DNA from: Dichotomocladium elegans | Lineage: Eukaryota > Mucoromycota > Mucoromycetes > Mucorales > Lichtheimiaceae | Length of the DNA stretch: 64,000 nucleotides | Assembly: GCA_025716815.1 (NCBI GenBank) | Contig: JAIXMN010000025.1 | Coordinates: forward strand, 248,001-312,000 | Reading direction: 5' to 3' | Part shown: piece after piece, positions 1 to 15,399 of the stretch | How positions within the stretch are numbered: position 1 is the first letter of the stretch | Layout: every line of letters starts with the position of its first letter | Made by a program: the position numbers and the translations under genes | Notes under the pieces: generated by a model | What the model was told of the DNA's origin: nothing | The model's input: the letters and a program-made list of their open reading frames with translations, nothing else | Databases searched by the model: none

Positions 1-93
1 AGCCTCTATAGCGACTCACTTCGCTACTCGCTTTCTGCTCGTAGCCAGACCAGCATCAACACAAACAACAACAACAACAATTATCATTATTTT

Positions 94-846
94 ATGTCTA
101 TGCGGAGCCAACAATCATTTCTCAAACGCCACGACACAGACGTGAGTCTTGCCGCAGCAGGGCCGGTGACGCAGAGGCTGGATGAGCAGGAAGAGGACAC
201 ACAAGGGCGGGAAGCAAAGGCGACAAAGGTCCTGGTGGACCATTACGCCTCCCGCCCCGCTGAAGAATTTGATGTTATTGAGCGCGCACTTTCCCAGCGG
301 CTCGAGCGATTCAGGCAATCCCATATGAATGTACCAAGTGATGCTGTTACAGCCGATCTTGCGATAGAGCACATCCGCGCTTTGGAGGCTTCCAATCAAG
401 CGCAACACGAGCAATCCTCCACAGCGACAGAAATAGCATTGTACGAAAAGAAAAAAGTACGCCATATGCAAGTCCAGACTATGCCCATAGACGACAACCA
501 TCTGCAAGACGACAGACATACCGGCGCAGGGGACACTTTGGTTGGGAAGAAGCAGATAGTGACGGCTATGGTTGATCAAGGAGGAGGCATGGTACAAACC
601 AATCTTATCGAGAAACTGCAAACTCAGCTGGCAGAGGAAACGCTCCAGCGCAAACGATTGCAAGCAGCTCTCGATGAAACATGCGACCACTTTGAAACTC
701 TGAGCGGGCTTGCGTATAAGCGGCTCCGCGAGCTCTGGGAAGAGAAGATGTATTGGGAGAATACCTGTATTGAGCTTCGAGAAAGAACTCTAGAAATGAG
801 CAAGAGGGACGACGCCAATACTGAATTCGCAGAGAGCGCAATTTGA
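94..846 (+). CDS. Uncharacterised coiled-coil protein, 250 aa
   Basis: A single-exon reading frame of 250 codons opens just downstream of a CAA-rich leader (about 61-92) and ends in TGA at 844-846, with an AATAAA-like signal shortly after. I do not recognise a family. The N-terminal half is hydrophilic and probably disordered. Residues about 170-240 form a charged heptad-like segment (EKLQTQLAEETLQRKRLQAA and beyond), a likely coiled coil for self-association or partner binding. There is no signal peptide or membrane segment. The next gene starts on the same strand only about 70 bp downstream. No internal splice signals are needed. The frame is convincing by length and composition, but the function is unknown. 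Confidence 0.65.
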   Translation: MSMRSQQSFLKRHDTDVSLAAAGPVTQRLDEQEEDTQGREAKATKVLVDHYASRPAEEFDVIERALSQRLERFRQSHMNVPSDAVTADLAIEHIRALEASNQAQHEQSSTATEIALYEKKKVRHMQVQTMPIDDNHLQDDRHTGAGDTLVGKKQIVTAMVDQGGGMVQTNLIEKLQTQLAEETLQRKRLQAALDETCDHFETLSGLAYKRLRELWEEKMYWENTCIELRERTLEMSKRDDANTEFAESAI

Positions 847-916
847 AAGGCAGAAAAATATCAATAAAAGGCATAATTTTTCTTACATAGCTTCTTCTAA
901 CATTCTACTGGACATC

Positions 917-2522
917 ATGCCGCGTTTTCTGTTATCCAAACTCATATCAGATAACAAAGATAAGATCTTCACTGTTCAGCAAAAAACATACCCTCTGGTG
1001 ATAAAGAATGTAGGTGTCGAAGCTCATGTACTGCTCATTAACTCTAATGCGTAAACAAAAATTAAAGATTTACATATACCAAAGTAATGACCAAGACGCA
1101 AGCTTCGCGATCGCTGAACTGACCGATGGTGACCATTGGATCCCAGCCGTTGTTGCAATACCGACGTTAATGCGTACCTTGGAGTAAGTTCGAATTTTTG
1201 TGCTCGATTATCGCTGGAGAATAACTAAAATAATCAAATTTCTCTGAATAGCGGAGACTCTGTCTTTGACCACCTTGACACCCTCCAAGGAGGCAATATC
1301 TTCATAACAGAGTTTATGCCGTACGTTTACCGGCGAGGGAAAGGTCTTGCTGTTAGTCTCACCATCATGAACTGTAATATCCCTCGCTCTGCGCCAGGTG
1401 GTAGCGAACAAGGCGAACTTGAGGACATATGCCTTGAGCCATCCGTCAATCAGTGGCTGATAGAGATGCAAAAGACAATTACAGGGTAATATATATATAG
1501 GGGGAGAGAGAGAGACAGTGTACATATACGACAGATGTTTGAGTTTTCTAACGGGCGATATAGTTTTGACGATGAATGCATCAAAGCATTGTATCCAAAG
1601 AAACATAAACGAGGTAAACCGATCAGTCAACAACACGCATGGACTTGAAAGATGAATTAAGCGGGGTGCGATGCAATTTAGATATCCAACCTTTCTTGGA
1701 TGAACTCCATGAAATATACAAAGTGGTTGAATTGCACGTGCTACGCATGTATGGTGAACTACCACTTCGAGTAAGTTTCCAAGCCAGTACTGTAAAAAAA
1801 CCAGCCAACCTCACAGTCAAGCGACATCTTCGAAGCCAGTGAAACCATCAAAGATCGTTCAACGGAAGAGGACAGTATCTGGCGAATTCAAGAATCAGAA
1901 GAGTACATCCGAAGTATCGGGAAGTGAGAACACACAGGATGAGGAGTTGACAGCACACCCACAATTGCGCCTGGAACCAAAGCCAGGACCAACAGCGATA
2001 ATGGTTGGCAAGGTTTACAATAGCGCAGACATTCGACAAATGTGGGAGGACATGACTACTGTTGATGTGATCAACTGTATCATACCACCAGAACAGCAGA
2101 AGAAGTTGGATGAAGGACAAGAAGACCTGGCCATGCGTAATGATGCTCGTGAAAGAGACCCACCCAATCTTCCTACAAACATTGTAGGCAATGTTGCTCT
2201 CTCAGACTTGACCGAATCAAACCGTAGCAAGGCTCTGAGCTCGCCACCAGGTAATTCAGCAAATAAACAGAAAAGCAAAAATACTCAAGATAGATGAATT
2301 CTGAAACAATCATCGAATGCGCGGGAATCAGCAAGAACACATGATGAATGGAGATCAAACGCATCCGATGCGAAAATACGTACTGAAAAATGCAATATCG
2401 TAAATGATGATACCCAAACTGCTTCAGAGGAGCCTATGCCAAGCGATAAGACGCTTATTCCGGCATATTTGCGTTCGCTCTATGTTACCATGGTCAGATC
2501 TATTGTTCATTCCACTCCATAA
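917..2522 (+). CDS. OB-fold-like protein, possible TPP1/Tpz1-type telomere protein
   Basis: The model has seven exons (917-1050, 1103-1183, 1252-1485, 1564-1613, 1652-1770, 1899-2250, 2332-2522) and closes in frame to 386 aa. Residues about 30-115 show the alternating pattern of an OB-fold barrel: AHVLLINSNAFAIAELTDGD, then WIPAVVAIPTLM, a variable loop, and LAVSLTIMNCNI. This order (DG-H-I-x-A-V strand, helix, then a strand for an acidic surface) resembles the OB domain of the shelterin subunit TPP1/ACD and fission-yeast Tpz1, which recruits telomerase. The C-terminal half is Ser/Glu-rich and probably disordered, as in those proteins. The 38-nt intron at 1614-1651 and the acceptor at 1898 are the least certain parts. 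It could instead be an unrelated OB protein. Confidence 0.5.
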
Positions 2523-2793
2523 TATGTTGTATAACTACAGAAATACTTTGCCCGTTTACTATGGCCTTATTACGAAGAGAAAAGAAAAGGTGCACGACGT
2601 AAATCTTTAAGCGAGTGTGATTATCATATTTTAAGTGTAGTTCCTATCTACAATATGGAAGCGAAATTGAAGTAGGGGGTGGAAAATAATAAATGAGCGG
2701 AACGGACAGGCGATAAGGCGCGGTTTTTAAGGAGGAGGGAGGGCAAACGAATGTGAGAGTTGAATGACGATGAAAAAGTTAGAAAATTCCGGA

Positions 2794-6348
<3,555 letters not shown>

Positions 6349-9326
6349 ATGTGATGATTAGACGGTAATAATAAAAGCAAGAGTTACGCTGACAGTGTTA
6401 AATAATAATAAAAAAGTATTAAGTCGAAAGGAACGAATAAAGATCTGTGAAAGAAGGACGACAGGATCGCAATCTCTAAAATATAGAACGGGAAAAAGGG
6501 GATATGTGTATTCAACAGCGATGAGACAATTGACAGAAGAGAAAAGGGGAACGCGGCATGTAGACACATTATTCTACTACTAATTGCAGTAGTAATAGTA
6601 GAGTAGCGGTTTGACCTTGGGTAACCGCGTAGGCTAGATTCAAAGTAATCCACAAACGAAGGGGGGCCTTTGGTAGAGGCAAGGGGAAGGGGCACATCAC
6701 AGTAGAATTGAACGTGCTATCTCACAACAGCGAGTAAGATAGGAGCTGTAAAATGATGTACAGGCACGTCGTTCTAAATGTATCAACAGGTTCATAGCAG
6801 CTTCCGCTTACCCCTCTTCCGCTCACAATCTCTTTCTTTCATGAACTCCTTGAAAATCTTTTTCTTCATACCTGCTCTCTAGTTTCTCGATGTTACCTTC
6901 CATAATAAGTTCTTGTCTTTGTGATTAACTGTAATTGGTGGAATGACACCTACTTGCTGCCATTGTAAATAAGAAAAAATATGTAGAACATGAGTTATTA
7001 CATCGCCGAGTAATTTAAACACGGTCAACCCAGCTTTGTCCACACCGCTGTAATTTATCCTACAAATAAAAGAAAAAGAAGCGGGTCGATCCCTCTTACC
7101 ATCTCCATTCATTCACCCTGTCCTTTTTCCCCTTCCCGAGAAGGGGGGAGAGTTTTATTTACATTGAGTGAAAAATGCTCCGTAATGGCTTAAATGTCGA
7201 GGCCCGGAGGCACGGTGTCTGCTGTTGCGGATTACATTTTCTTCCCTTAACACAGGACGTATTCTGCCAAGTTTTGCATGGTACATGCATAGAGAAACAA
7301 AAAAGGGCGCATGCGCATTAGCTATATAAAAACTAATGTAATAAAGAATATCAGTCTGTCCAGGAGTGTTTTAACTTGTTTATGAACGCCTAAACCTCAT
7401 TACGAGAGAAAACGGTTCCAAGCGTTTAGGCCCGCCAAAAGAGGCACTTTATACATTGTACTTTTTATTTCGCGCTGTTAGGAATCCTTGTCACAGACTT
7501 TTGTTGCATCGCGCGCCCTCGGGGAATGGGTGCGGCAGTATGTACTGCATCAGTTTCGATAAGGTTTGCCTTTTCCGTATAGGCATTCTTAGCAAAACGC
7601 GTATCAGACAAGTTCTATTTTAAGATTGAAAGCAGGGAGATCGGGAATAGGCCAATTCGTAGAAAGGCAAATCGCAACCTATCCTCATTTTTGCAATCCC
7701 AACTAAGAATTGAACAATTTTCAATGTTCATGGCGGAAGCTCACCATACACACAAATATATACATCTCATACTGCTGTTATGAAGACAATCGACATAATC
7801 ATCTGTTTTACCATGCATGTTGAACTGTACGTAGAAAACACTCGGTAAAACATTGGATTGAGCAATACAAAGTCTTTGTCTTTTGGCGGCGTCTTTTCAT
7901 GATATATCCGGGATGCATTTTTTCCTGCTATCTCTAATGAGTGATATGGACCTTGTGTCCTAGTTATCCCACTAAATCTCCCATTCTTTTCCTCATTTTT
8001 TACTATTCCGCTCTCGATTGCCAAAGGACTTTATCGATTCAAATATTGGATCCTTTACTGCATGGTCATGGTCGAGTAGATGTTAATATGTAAGACACAT
8101 GTATTAATTCATTCGCAGCGTATATCATCGATCTGGTGATATATAGTAGCTGAGAGTAATATAAGATGCGCTATAGTGACATTCTCTAAGGTGATATGCT
8201 GATTGCGACGAAGGATATCACTATAGACGGCGGTCACTGTAACAGTTTATAATGATATCGCTGGATTACATAATTCCTAGCAACATTAGAGCACAGAATG
8301 AACGCATTAAGTCTCGAGATACGGGGTTACGAAGTATTTCATAAGTTTGGCGAGTGGGTTTATTATGTCCGCAGAACAAGCCATAACGAAATTGCAATAT
8401 CTGCCTCAGATAGTCGTAAACTAATTATATCCCTGGAAACCCGAGGATCGACTATGACCTCAAATATCTTTATAATGTGCCATACCGTCTATATATCCAT
8501 GTATATACATTTCTTGCTTCAGTGTATCGCCATCTGTAACGAGCAACTGCGAGGAAGGAGAGGGCATGCGACTACTGAAACATCAATCATACACAAATCC
8601 AATGAATATTCTGCGACAAAAGGGAAGGGCCTGCGCCGCCAGAAGCACCCTTTTTCGACCGTACGGAGTCGTACAGCCGACTAGTCTGATCGTATATTGC
8701 CCGCATCGTATTAGGGGCATTAGCCAGGAATGACCAAAGCGTCATATGACCGACGTAGTGATCGTGTCCAGCCAGAATCTTTCAAAAGTACAGAGATGCA
8801 GAAATAACAAACAGATTGTGTATTTTCGGGATTATTTCAATTTTAAATGGCTTTCATTTCTGCATTTACCATGTGTGCGGGTATGATTAACCGGCGCCAG
8901 GGGAGTTGTGGCATTAATGGTCTGATCGGGTGATTCTTCTCAAAGACATCAAATGCGGTTAAGATTTGAGGTAACGTCCTATCTGATGATTTTTATTTCG
9001 CAAGTCAGACTCCGCTGAGTTGGTTGTTCTTTTTTTGGGCGAAACATCGGCGACCGTTCTCATAGCAACATCAGTAAGGCAAAAGAGTTCATTTCTATCA
9101 ATAAACGAACCTATATGCTAACGGATGAGCACCCTCTTTACTATCACTCAACTAGTGAGATAAGAATCGATAAATGAAGCGTCAAGTAACGATCCGGAGT
9201 CTTCTATCGTCCATCGGGGTTAATCGGTGGACCGGACTTCGATGCAGCAAACCTCAAAAATTTATATGGAAAAGGGAATTGTTCTTCTGTCCCTGCTTCT
9301 TCTTCTCTTTGGGATACTCCTGCGCG
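6349..9326. other. Gene-poor interval between divergent kinase and ERG3 genes
   Basis: About 3 kb of A/T-rich sequence without a supported gene. The short open frames here lack splice context and recognisable motifs. It must hold the promoters of both flanking genes. A pair of 12-bp inverted arms at 8171-8226 is the only structured element I could pick out. I saw no tRNA, transposon or long repeat. Confidence 0.6.
8171..8226. repeat. Imperfect inverted repeat, 12-bp arms
   Basis: The arm CTATAGTGACAT (8171-8182) pairs with ATATCACTATAG (8215-8226) with one mismatch across a 32-nt spacer that itself holds another GTGATAT copy. It could form a hairpin or be a short transposon relic. No function is visible. 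Confidence 0.45.
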
Positions 9327-10586
9327 ATGGACTCCGTTTTGGATTTTCTCGATGAGCACGTGTTAGACAGTGTCTATGCCAAGATTGTACCGGCTCATCT
9401 GGGGGCTAATGGCACATTCGGCCTGGTTGAATCGGCATGGGCTCGCGATAATGACTTACGCATCTGCCTCTCTCTGACAGCCATATTGACCTTGGGAGGC
9501 TGGTTTTTCTATCTGGTGACAGCAGCTCTGTCCTATCATTTTGTCTTTGATCACGAGACTATGAAGCACCCCCGGTTTTTGAAGAATCAAGTTCGTCTGG
9601 AGATCGAGTGTGCTGTCAAAGCGGTGCCTGGATTTGCGAGTAAGCTTTTGCTTCTAAAAGTGATGGATTCCGCGCTAACGAATGGTCACGTGTGTCATAA
9701 ACGATTAGTTCTCACTGTGCCTTGGTTTTGGGGTGAGGTGAAGGGATACTCCTTACTCTATGAAGGGATGCCTACCACTTTAGGTGGATGGCTCTACTTT
9801 GTCCTCAGCATGCCGATGTTCTTGTTCTTCACCGACTTTGGTGTTTACTGGATTCATCGCTATCTTCACCATCCTCTTATATATAAGCACTTGCACAAGG
9901 TAAAGGAGTTGGATTACTTATGATGAGCGCAAATATTAGAGTAAGCGAACTAACTTGTCTCCTTTTGTCTTTTGTTTGCTTGCCCCCCCCTGGCACAGCC
10001 TCACCACAAGTGGATTGGTAAGGCACTTCTTTTTGCCGCGAGAAAATAATATTTGGCGTACGGGAAATCTGATTCTGGTGTGTTCTTTCTGTGTAGTTCC
10101 CAGCCCATTTGCGTCTCACGCTTTCCATCCTGTTGATGGTTATGCCCAGTCGGTCCCTTACCATCTTTATGTCTTTTTGATTCCGATGCAGAAGTGGCTT
10201 TATATCTTCATGTTTGTCTTCGTCAATGTTTGGACTGTGATGATTCACGATGGTAAGGAATTTGCAATCGCCGGCCGTGAAACACCAGAAGAGAATATAT
10301 GTGTGTATCTGATAAATGCTTGTCAACAGGCAACTTTATTTCCCGCTCGACGATTATCAACACAACTGCTCACCACACCGTGCACCATTTATACTTCAAC
10401 TATAACTATGGTCAGTACTTTACTTTGTGGGATCGTCTCGGTGGGTCCCACCGCGAACCGACGGAAGAACAGTATAATGCCGAGCTTCGAACAGACCGGA
10501 AAGTGTGGGCCCAGCAATCGAAGGATGCTGATTCCATTGAGAAGGAGACCCTCGACGCCGGGAAGAAAAAGGCTAAGGCTGCCTAA
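9327..10586 (+). CDS. ERG3: Delta7-sterol C5(6)-desaturase (ERG3 family), 311 aa
   Basis: Five exons (9327-9639, 9709-9899, 9999-10017, 10097-10252, 10330-10586) close to 311 aa. The enzyme introduces the C5 double bond in episterol-type sterols during ergosterol synthesis in the ER, using O2 and electrons from cytochrome b5. All three histidine boxes of the fatty-acid-hydroxylase/sterol-desaturase superfamily are present: HRYLHH (154-159), KPHHK (168-172, made by joining the 19-nt exon 3) and HHTVHH (241-246). Hydrophobic segments flank the boxes. The start chosen is MDSVLDF, which aligns with the family N-terminus. The frame is open further upstream to 9174, but that part is basic and Cys-rich and is probably leader. 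The Lys-rich C-terminus suits ER retention. Confidence 0.93.
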
Positions 10587-11589
10587 AGACCAGAAGAAAT
10601 GTCTCGTACGCATAAGAGAGGGAGGGAGGGAGAAGAGTTAGACTCCTCCTCTGTCTGTCCTATACCCTCTCTCTACTGGAGATAAGAACTCCAGAATCCT
10701 ACATTACTAGTTAGTTCCCAATTTTGAATTCCACATTTCCACATCTTTTTCTCCCTCGCCGTCACCGTACCTATTCTATCCATCTGTCTTTTATTGCCAT
10801 GTGCTCTTATTTTTATTTGTTTCGCCTTCTAGTTATCTATTTTTTGACCTACCTAATATTTACACCAGAAAGAAAAAGATTGGTTCTCTCTCGTTCTTCC
10901 TTTGGCTAATTTCCCATTGCCTGAAGTACTTTATCTGATAACCCGCAATGACCCAATATGTATATGCCGGTCTTCGAGCCCCCAGTGCAGACGCGTACGT
11001 ACTAACCGGCTCACCAAACTGCGGCTACAGCTCATTGGGGCGTTTGCTCAATACCAAGGGACTTCAGGTGGCACAAGATGCCGGAATTGATTCCGCTCTA
11101 GCTTTTTTAGTTTTCATTCTTCAATTTGCAGAAAGCATCTCTTGCCTACATATTACTTCGTTTGGACATATCACTTCTTGCGCATTCATGCTCTCTGCGG
11201 ACAAATGATATCAATTGGGCTTTGTGTTCTGAGAATATCATCTCTTGTAGACATGGCAACCTTAGGAGTACATTATGTTAAATACAAAAATCAGGCTGTT
11301 CTACTAGATCCGATATTGTGTACAGTTAATCCCTCTTCAGCCCGAGCATGTATGCAAACCTTACCTTAGCTGGACAATGGCTCCTTCTCTGCGGCTATTT
11401 TTCTATCACTGTTTAGATCTTTTCCAGCATATATTTTCCTGACTGTTGTTGTGTATGATGAAAAGGTATGGACAAAGTTGCTAGCATTCCACGTCTGTTT
11501 GCTTTGCCTTTGGGCGGAAGCATTTCAATGTATTTTACTCCACTCTTATCGGAGAGCAACTACAATTTTTCATTTTATCTCTTACTAGT
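10587..11589. other. Intergenic, ERG3 to XPG nuclease
   Basis: About 1 kb containing the ERG3 3' region (GGGA-rich tract near 10618-10635) and the nuclease promoter. A short open frame at 10948-11208 has no recognisable motif and I do not call it. Nothing else is seen. Confidence 0.5.
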
Positions 11590-13194
11590 ATGGGAGTACA
11601 CGGGTTGACGGGATTACTTCGTCGCTATGCGCCCAAATGCCTACGGAACATTACAGCCCGATCGCTTGCGAATAAGACGATTGCATTTGATGCGAGCTGT
11701 CATTTAAATAAGTTTATCTACGGCGACGAGCCCCACGAAGCACGACACATTTACGGTTTCTATTCGATGGCGCGATTCTGCCAACTCAACAAGATCAGAC
11801 CGATCTTTGTGTTCGACGGACCAGAGCGCCTTGAAGCCAAGCAGTTTGAACACGAAAGGCGCGAAAGGCAGCGTAGGAAGGTCAAGTATTCGTTAGACTA
11901 TGAACGCGCGCGGGCGCACAGGCTAGCTTTGTGGGCCGAGGTCTCGGATAGCTATCGCGATATATCTGACGAAGCCGCTGCGCGTATTCTGGATATGCTT
12001 GGCGAGACCCTGGAAGCTATTGAGCAGCGAGATGAGGACGAGGATAACGTTGACACAATTGAAGCAAAGTTGACAGCCATCGCGCGTGAGCTGAGGCTAG
12101 CCATCATATCTGCAGAAGACCGCGAAAAGTACACGTCTACCGTCCGCAACTTATCACTTCAAGAAGGGCAGCTTATGTCAACATTGATCCAGAGCCGAAT
12201 AAAGAATGCAAAGTCCGCATTAAGAAGCCTGAGCGCTTCCAATCGACACATGCTTGGCTCTTATGGTAAGAGGAAAATCCATCTTCCCTTCCTCCCCCCC
12301 CCGCCCCGCTTGCGCTTCTTGCTCATCGATCTTCGGACGCTCTCGCATCCCTAGAAAAACGTTCGATCCGTATCACACAGGAGCTACGCGAAGAATGCAT
12401 TGATTTTCTCAGAGGGATCGGGTTTGCCTGCTTCTCAGTACAAAATCACGAAGCAGAGGCCATGTGCGCGAAGCTAGCCAAAGAAGAGAAGGTCAGTGCG
12501 ATAGTGACAGAAGGTTCGTATTTGCAATCCTGCCCAAGCGGCGGATGAGAATGAGGGAGCCAGTAGTAAAGACTGATCCGGAAATGCGTTAGATATGGAT
12601 ACGATGGTATTTGGAGATGCGCCAATCTTGCGCTACTTTTTCGCAAAAAACCGCCCCATTCTGGAGCTGGATCCGATCCTTGCGAGACGCGAGCTTGGGA
12701 TGTCACGTGATCAGTTTGTGGACATGTGCATCTTGTGCGGGACAGACTTCTCAGCAACAATCAGCGGGATAGGACCGATAAGAGCATTCGAGATGATCCG
12801 GCGTCATGGGTCAATCGAAAATATATTAGACAACCTCAGTAGCAAATACGAACCGAATCATAATTTTAATTACATTCTAGCCAGGAAGGTTTGTTTGTTT
12901 AAAATTGCTCTTTGCCACGGACAGTCGTGGATTTCTATCTAATCCATGTTGAGAGCATAGGCCTTCAACAGTTTACCAGATATACCCCTCGATGATAAGC
13001 TATACCATCCTCCTCCGGTAGACTTCCATACCCTTGAAAATCACCTAGCACGGTATAATATCAAGTACGAAGAAGTGGAGAAGAAGTTGCTGCAAGCAAT
13101 GGGGGTGCAAAGCATCTCCGAGAATACATTTGGTCCAGATCCTTTTAAATCGGCCACTGACGCTGCCACGACAAATGCAATTATTCTTCGCTAA
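11590..13194 (+). CDS. XPG/FEN1-family structure-specific nuclease, 454 aa
   Basis: Four exons (11590-12265, 12355-12513, 12593-12888, 12961-13194) give 454 aa. The N-terminus begins MGVHGLTGLLRRYAP, the invariant start of XPG/Rad2-family nucleases, whose free N-terminus threads DNA. Metal-binding acidic residues are visible in IAFDAS (D34), FVFDGPE (D76), the XPG-I block NHEAEAMCAKLAKEE and TEDMDTMVFGD. The helix-hairpin-helix SGIGPIRAFEMIRRHGS follows LCGTDF, where canonical FEN1 has GCDY. There is no C-terminal PCNA box like that of FEN1. An acidic helical spacer of about 100 residues separates the N and I blocks, intermediate between FEN1/EXO1 (short) and XPG (very long). It is therefore probably a fungal paralogue, not the replicative FEN1. 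Role inferred: DNA repair. Confidence 0.88.
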
Positions 13195-13316
13195 ATTTCT
13201 TTATTATGTAAATATCAATATGCGGGCAAAATGAAATAAAAAGACTGCATAGAACAGGATCCATCAATGAACATTCAAACAAATGGTAGAAAATCAAAAT
13301 GCGTCACTGAGGTTTC

Positions 13317-14777
13317 TTAATCGAGCTCCCAGTAAGGGTTTCCAATGGGAGTGCACTTGTGGACGGGCTTGACCTGGAAGGTCTCCTTGAGCTTTGGGAG
13401 CCATTTTTCGGTAAGGCCAATCACAACTTCATTCAATTCGTGCTGGAGACCGATGTGGCCGCAAGTTTCATTACCGCTCACTCCTTCCTCGATCCACGTC
13501 TCAAAGTAGCCATCCACGGTCTCGGGAGTAAGTGCTCCCTTGTTAGTCATGGATTCTAGTTGCCAGTCCTGCGAATCGCGATCCCAAAGTATAGTCCTCA
13601 GACCTAGCTGGTGGGCAATGGCACGTACCCGATCATCCACATCGCCATAGGGAGCTATGTAAGAAATAACGGTATACATCAGCCTGGATATGAAGCGAAA
13701 TAAAAAAATGTGTTTACACTTACGTCGCCAGCATTTGGTAGTGACATTTGTGGCTTCCTTGAGCGCACGGAGAGACCAATAGAGTTCAGCAACAACTTGT
13801 TCGTTGCTGAGAGTGGTCAGAGGGCTGTGAGACCATCCGTGCAAGCAGAGATTATGACCGGCTTCGAAAGCGCGCTTCGCGGCCTCTGGGAACTTGACAA
13901 TGTTGGAGCCAACGTCTTTGAAAATAAACGGTAAGATACAATCGCATAATCACAGGCTTTCATCATATAACATTACCCAATATACTTACAAAACATAGTG
14001 GCGATCTGGTTTTGTGAAGCGAGATAATCATAAAGATAGGGCGCAGCATAAGGATCCTCGCCATGAGCAGCAACCACGTCCTTGCGGGGGCTTAAGGGAC
14101 CATCGTCAAAAGTCTTAGAGAAAAGAGAAGTGTGAGCATTGGAGCATATGTTTACGTGCTTCCTTTTTCCACCGTAGCTTACCAGGCCCCAGTCACCGGG
14201 ACTCTCGCAGATAGATACGTCGCTGGGGAGATAATCGACCTTCGGTTTCACGCAACCAGTGGCGCTCCACCAACAGCCGTTGTCATCCCCAATGTCATAG
14301 TCACCCATATTCAGGCCACCATCAGTCTTGTCGCGCTGGGGATGATCAGGGACATGGCTCCAGTCAATGTTCTCCATGACCATCTTGATTTCGGGATGCC
14401 CTTCTTCAGGAACAGCCCAAATCTTGGGGTAGTCCTCTGATTTAAGCGGTACCGAACCTAACGCCAAAGGACCTGTAGGGATTTCATCCGGTGGCGTGAA
14501 GTCAGGTGTGCCAAAAGCAGGTAAATAGGCCGGTGAAGAGACGGGCAGAATGCCTGTGTCTGTAGGGGCTTCAGTGTAGCCGGGACCGTGAGGACCACTT
14601 GGGGATGGTGACACATCCGTATCGCAGTCATCATCATCATCATCATCGTCGTCGTCGTCGTCATCATCATCATCATCATCATCGTCGTCGTCGTCGTCGT
14701 CGTCATCATCGCATTCTTCACCACCATCATATTGATCCTGATGGTTGTCTTTCTTGTGACCAACCTCCTTGTGACGA

Positions 14778-14813
<36 letters not shown>

Positions 14814-15043
14814 TCATCATCATCATCATCACAGTCTTCATCCTTGTCACCTTCATCGTAGTGGCTCTTGGAATAGCTTGTTTTTGTGATTTTGCTGAGG
14901 TCTCTAGCGACAATAACACCTGCTGAACCTGTGGTCTCGACTAAGGCATTTGCATCAAGCGTGTCGCCAAGAGGGGAGCATGTGACAGCAAGCGCCATAG
15001 AAATGGCAACGATGGCTGTGCCATGCAGAATAACGTTCTTCAT
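13317..15043 (-). CDS. Secreted chitin deacetylase (CE4/NodB) with poly-Asp tracts, 504 aa
   Basis: Four exons (14183-15043, 13990-14113, 13724-13915, 13317-13654) make 504 aa. The mature enzyme would remove acetyl groups from nascent chitin to make chitosan, a major Mucorales wall polymer. All five CE4 motifs are present: TFDDGP (288-293), HGWSH (354-358, metal ligands), CWRPPYGD (390-397), a DSQDW block and a late IGLQHE histidine. The N-terminus has a hydrophobic signal peptide (IVAISMALAVTC). Between the signal and the catalytic domain lie Asp-rich tracts: one run of 28 Asp (nt 14627-14710) and a second broken by one Gly (about nt 14777-14833). No C-terminal GPI signal is evident. A TATAAAAG box lies about 110 bp upstream. 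It is convergent with the nuclease gene, with only 122 bp between stop codons. Confidence 0.93.
14627..14710 (-). repeat. GAT/GAC triplet tract encoding 28 consecutive Asp
   Basis: On the minus strand this in-frame tract is built from pure blocks of GAT alternating with pure blocks of GAC. That points to triplet slippage of two related repeat units. A second, shorter tract lies at about 14777-14833. Confidence 0.9.
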
Positions 15044-15148
15044 TGCTTCTGAAAAGATATGCGATACAGGTGATAAAGGCGATACAGGTGATAAAGGGGA
15101 AAAGAGGATGTGGTTAACCAAGACTTGTAGAGATACTTTGACGATATC

Positions 15149-15156
15149 TTTTATAG
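15149..15156 (-). promoter_or_regulatory. TATA box of the chitin deacetylase gene
   Basis: TATAAAAG on the minus strand, about 110 bp upstream of the deacetylase ATG, preceded by a GC-rich GCCCGCC stretch. Position and sequence fit a core promoter; this is inference. Confidence 0.5.
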
Positions 15157-15399
15157 GGCGGGCGCCTGCTTCGTAATAAACACAATCATGTTTTTTGCTT
15201 TCATAAAGCCGAGCGGCCTTTACCACTCTTTTCTTTACTAGGCAGACCATTCACAGTCGCCCATTCTATTTGGAAGTATAAGAGGGTGTACGAGTAGGAA
15301 AATATTATACAAGGAAGGTACAAAGATGAGGGAAGGAAAACAAATCATGCAAAAGGGATATTTTCCGTTTTATACTTTGTTGTCATTAACGCGCCAAAA

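Noticed and set aside
9174..9326. N-terminal extension of ERG3 in the same open frame
   Set aside because: It is basic and Cys-rich and unlike the family N-terminus; the downstream ATG (MDSVLDF) fits ERG3 better.
10948..11208. Short plus-strand frame between ERG3 and the nuclease gene
   Set aside because: No motif, no splice context and composition like its surroundings.
14458..14919. Long Met/Thr- or His/Arg-rich open frames on both strands over the poly-Asp tract
   Set aside because: They are other-frame readings of the GAT/GAC repeat inside the chitin deacetylase gene, with no independent support.
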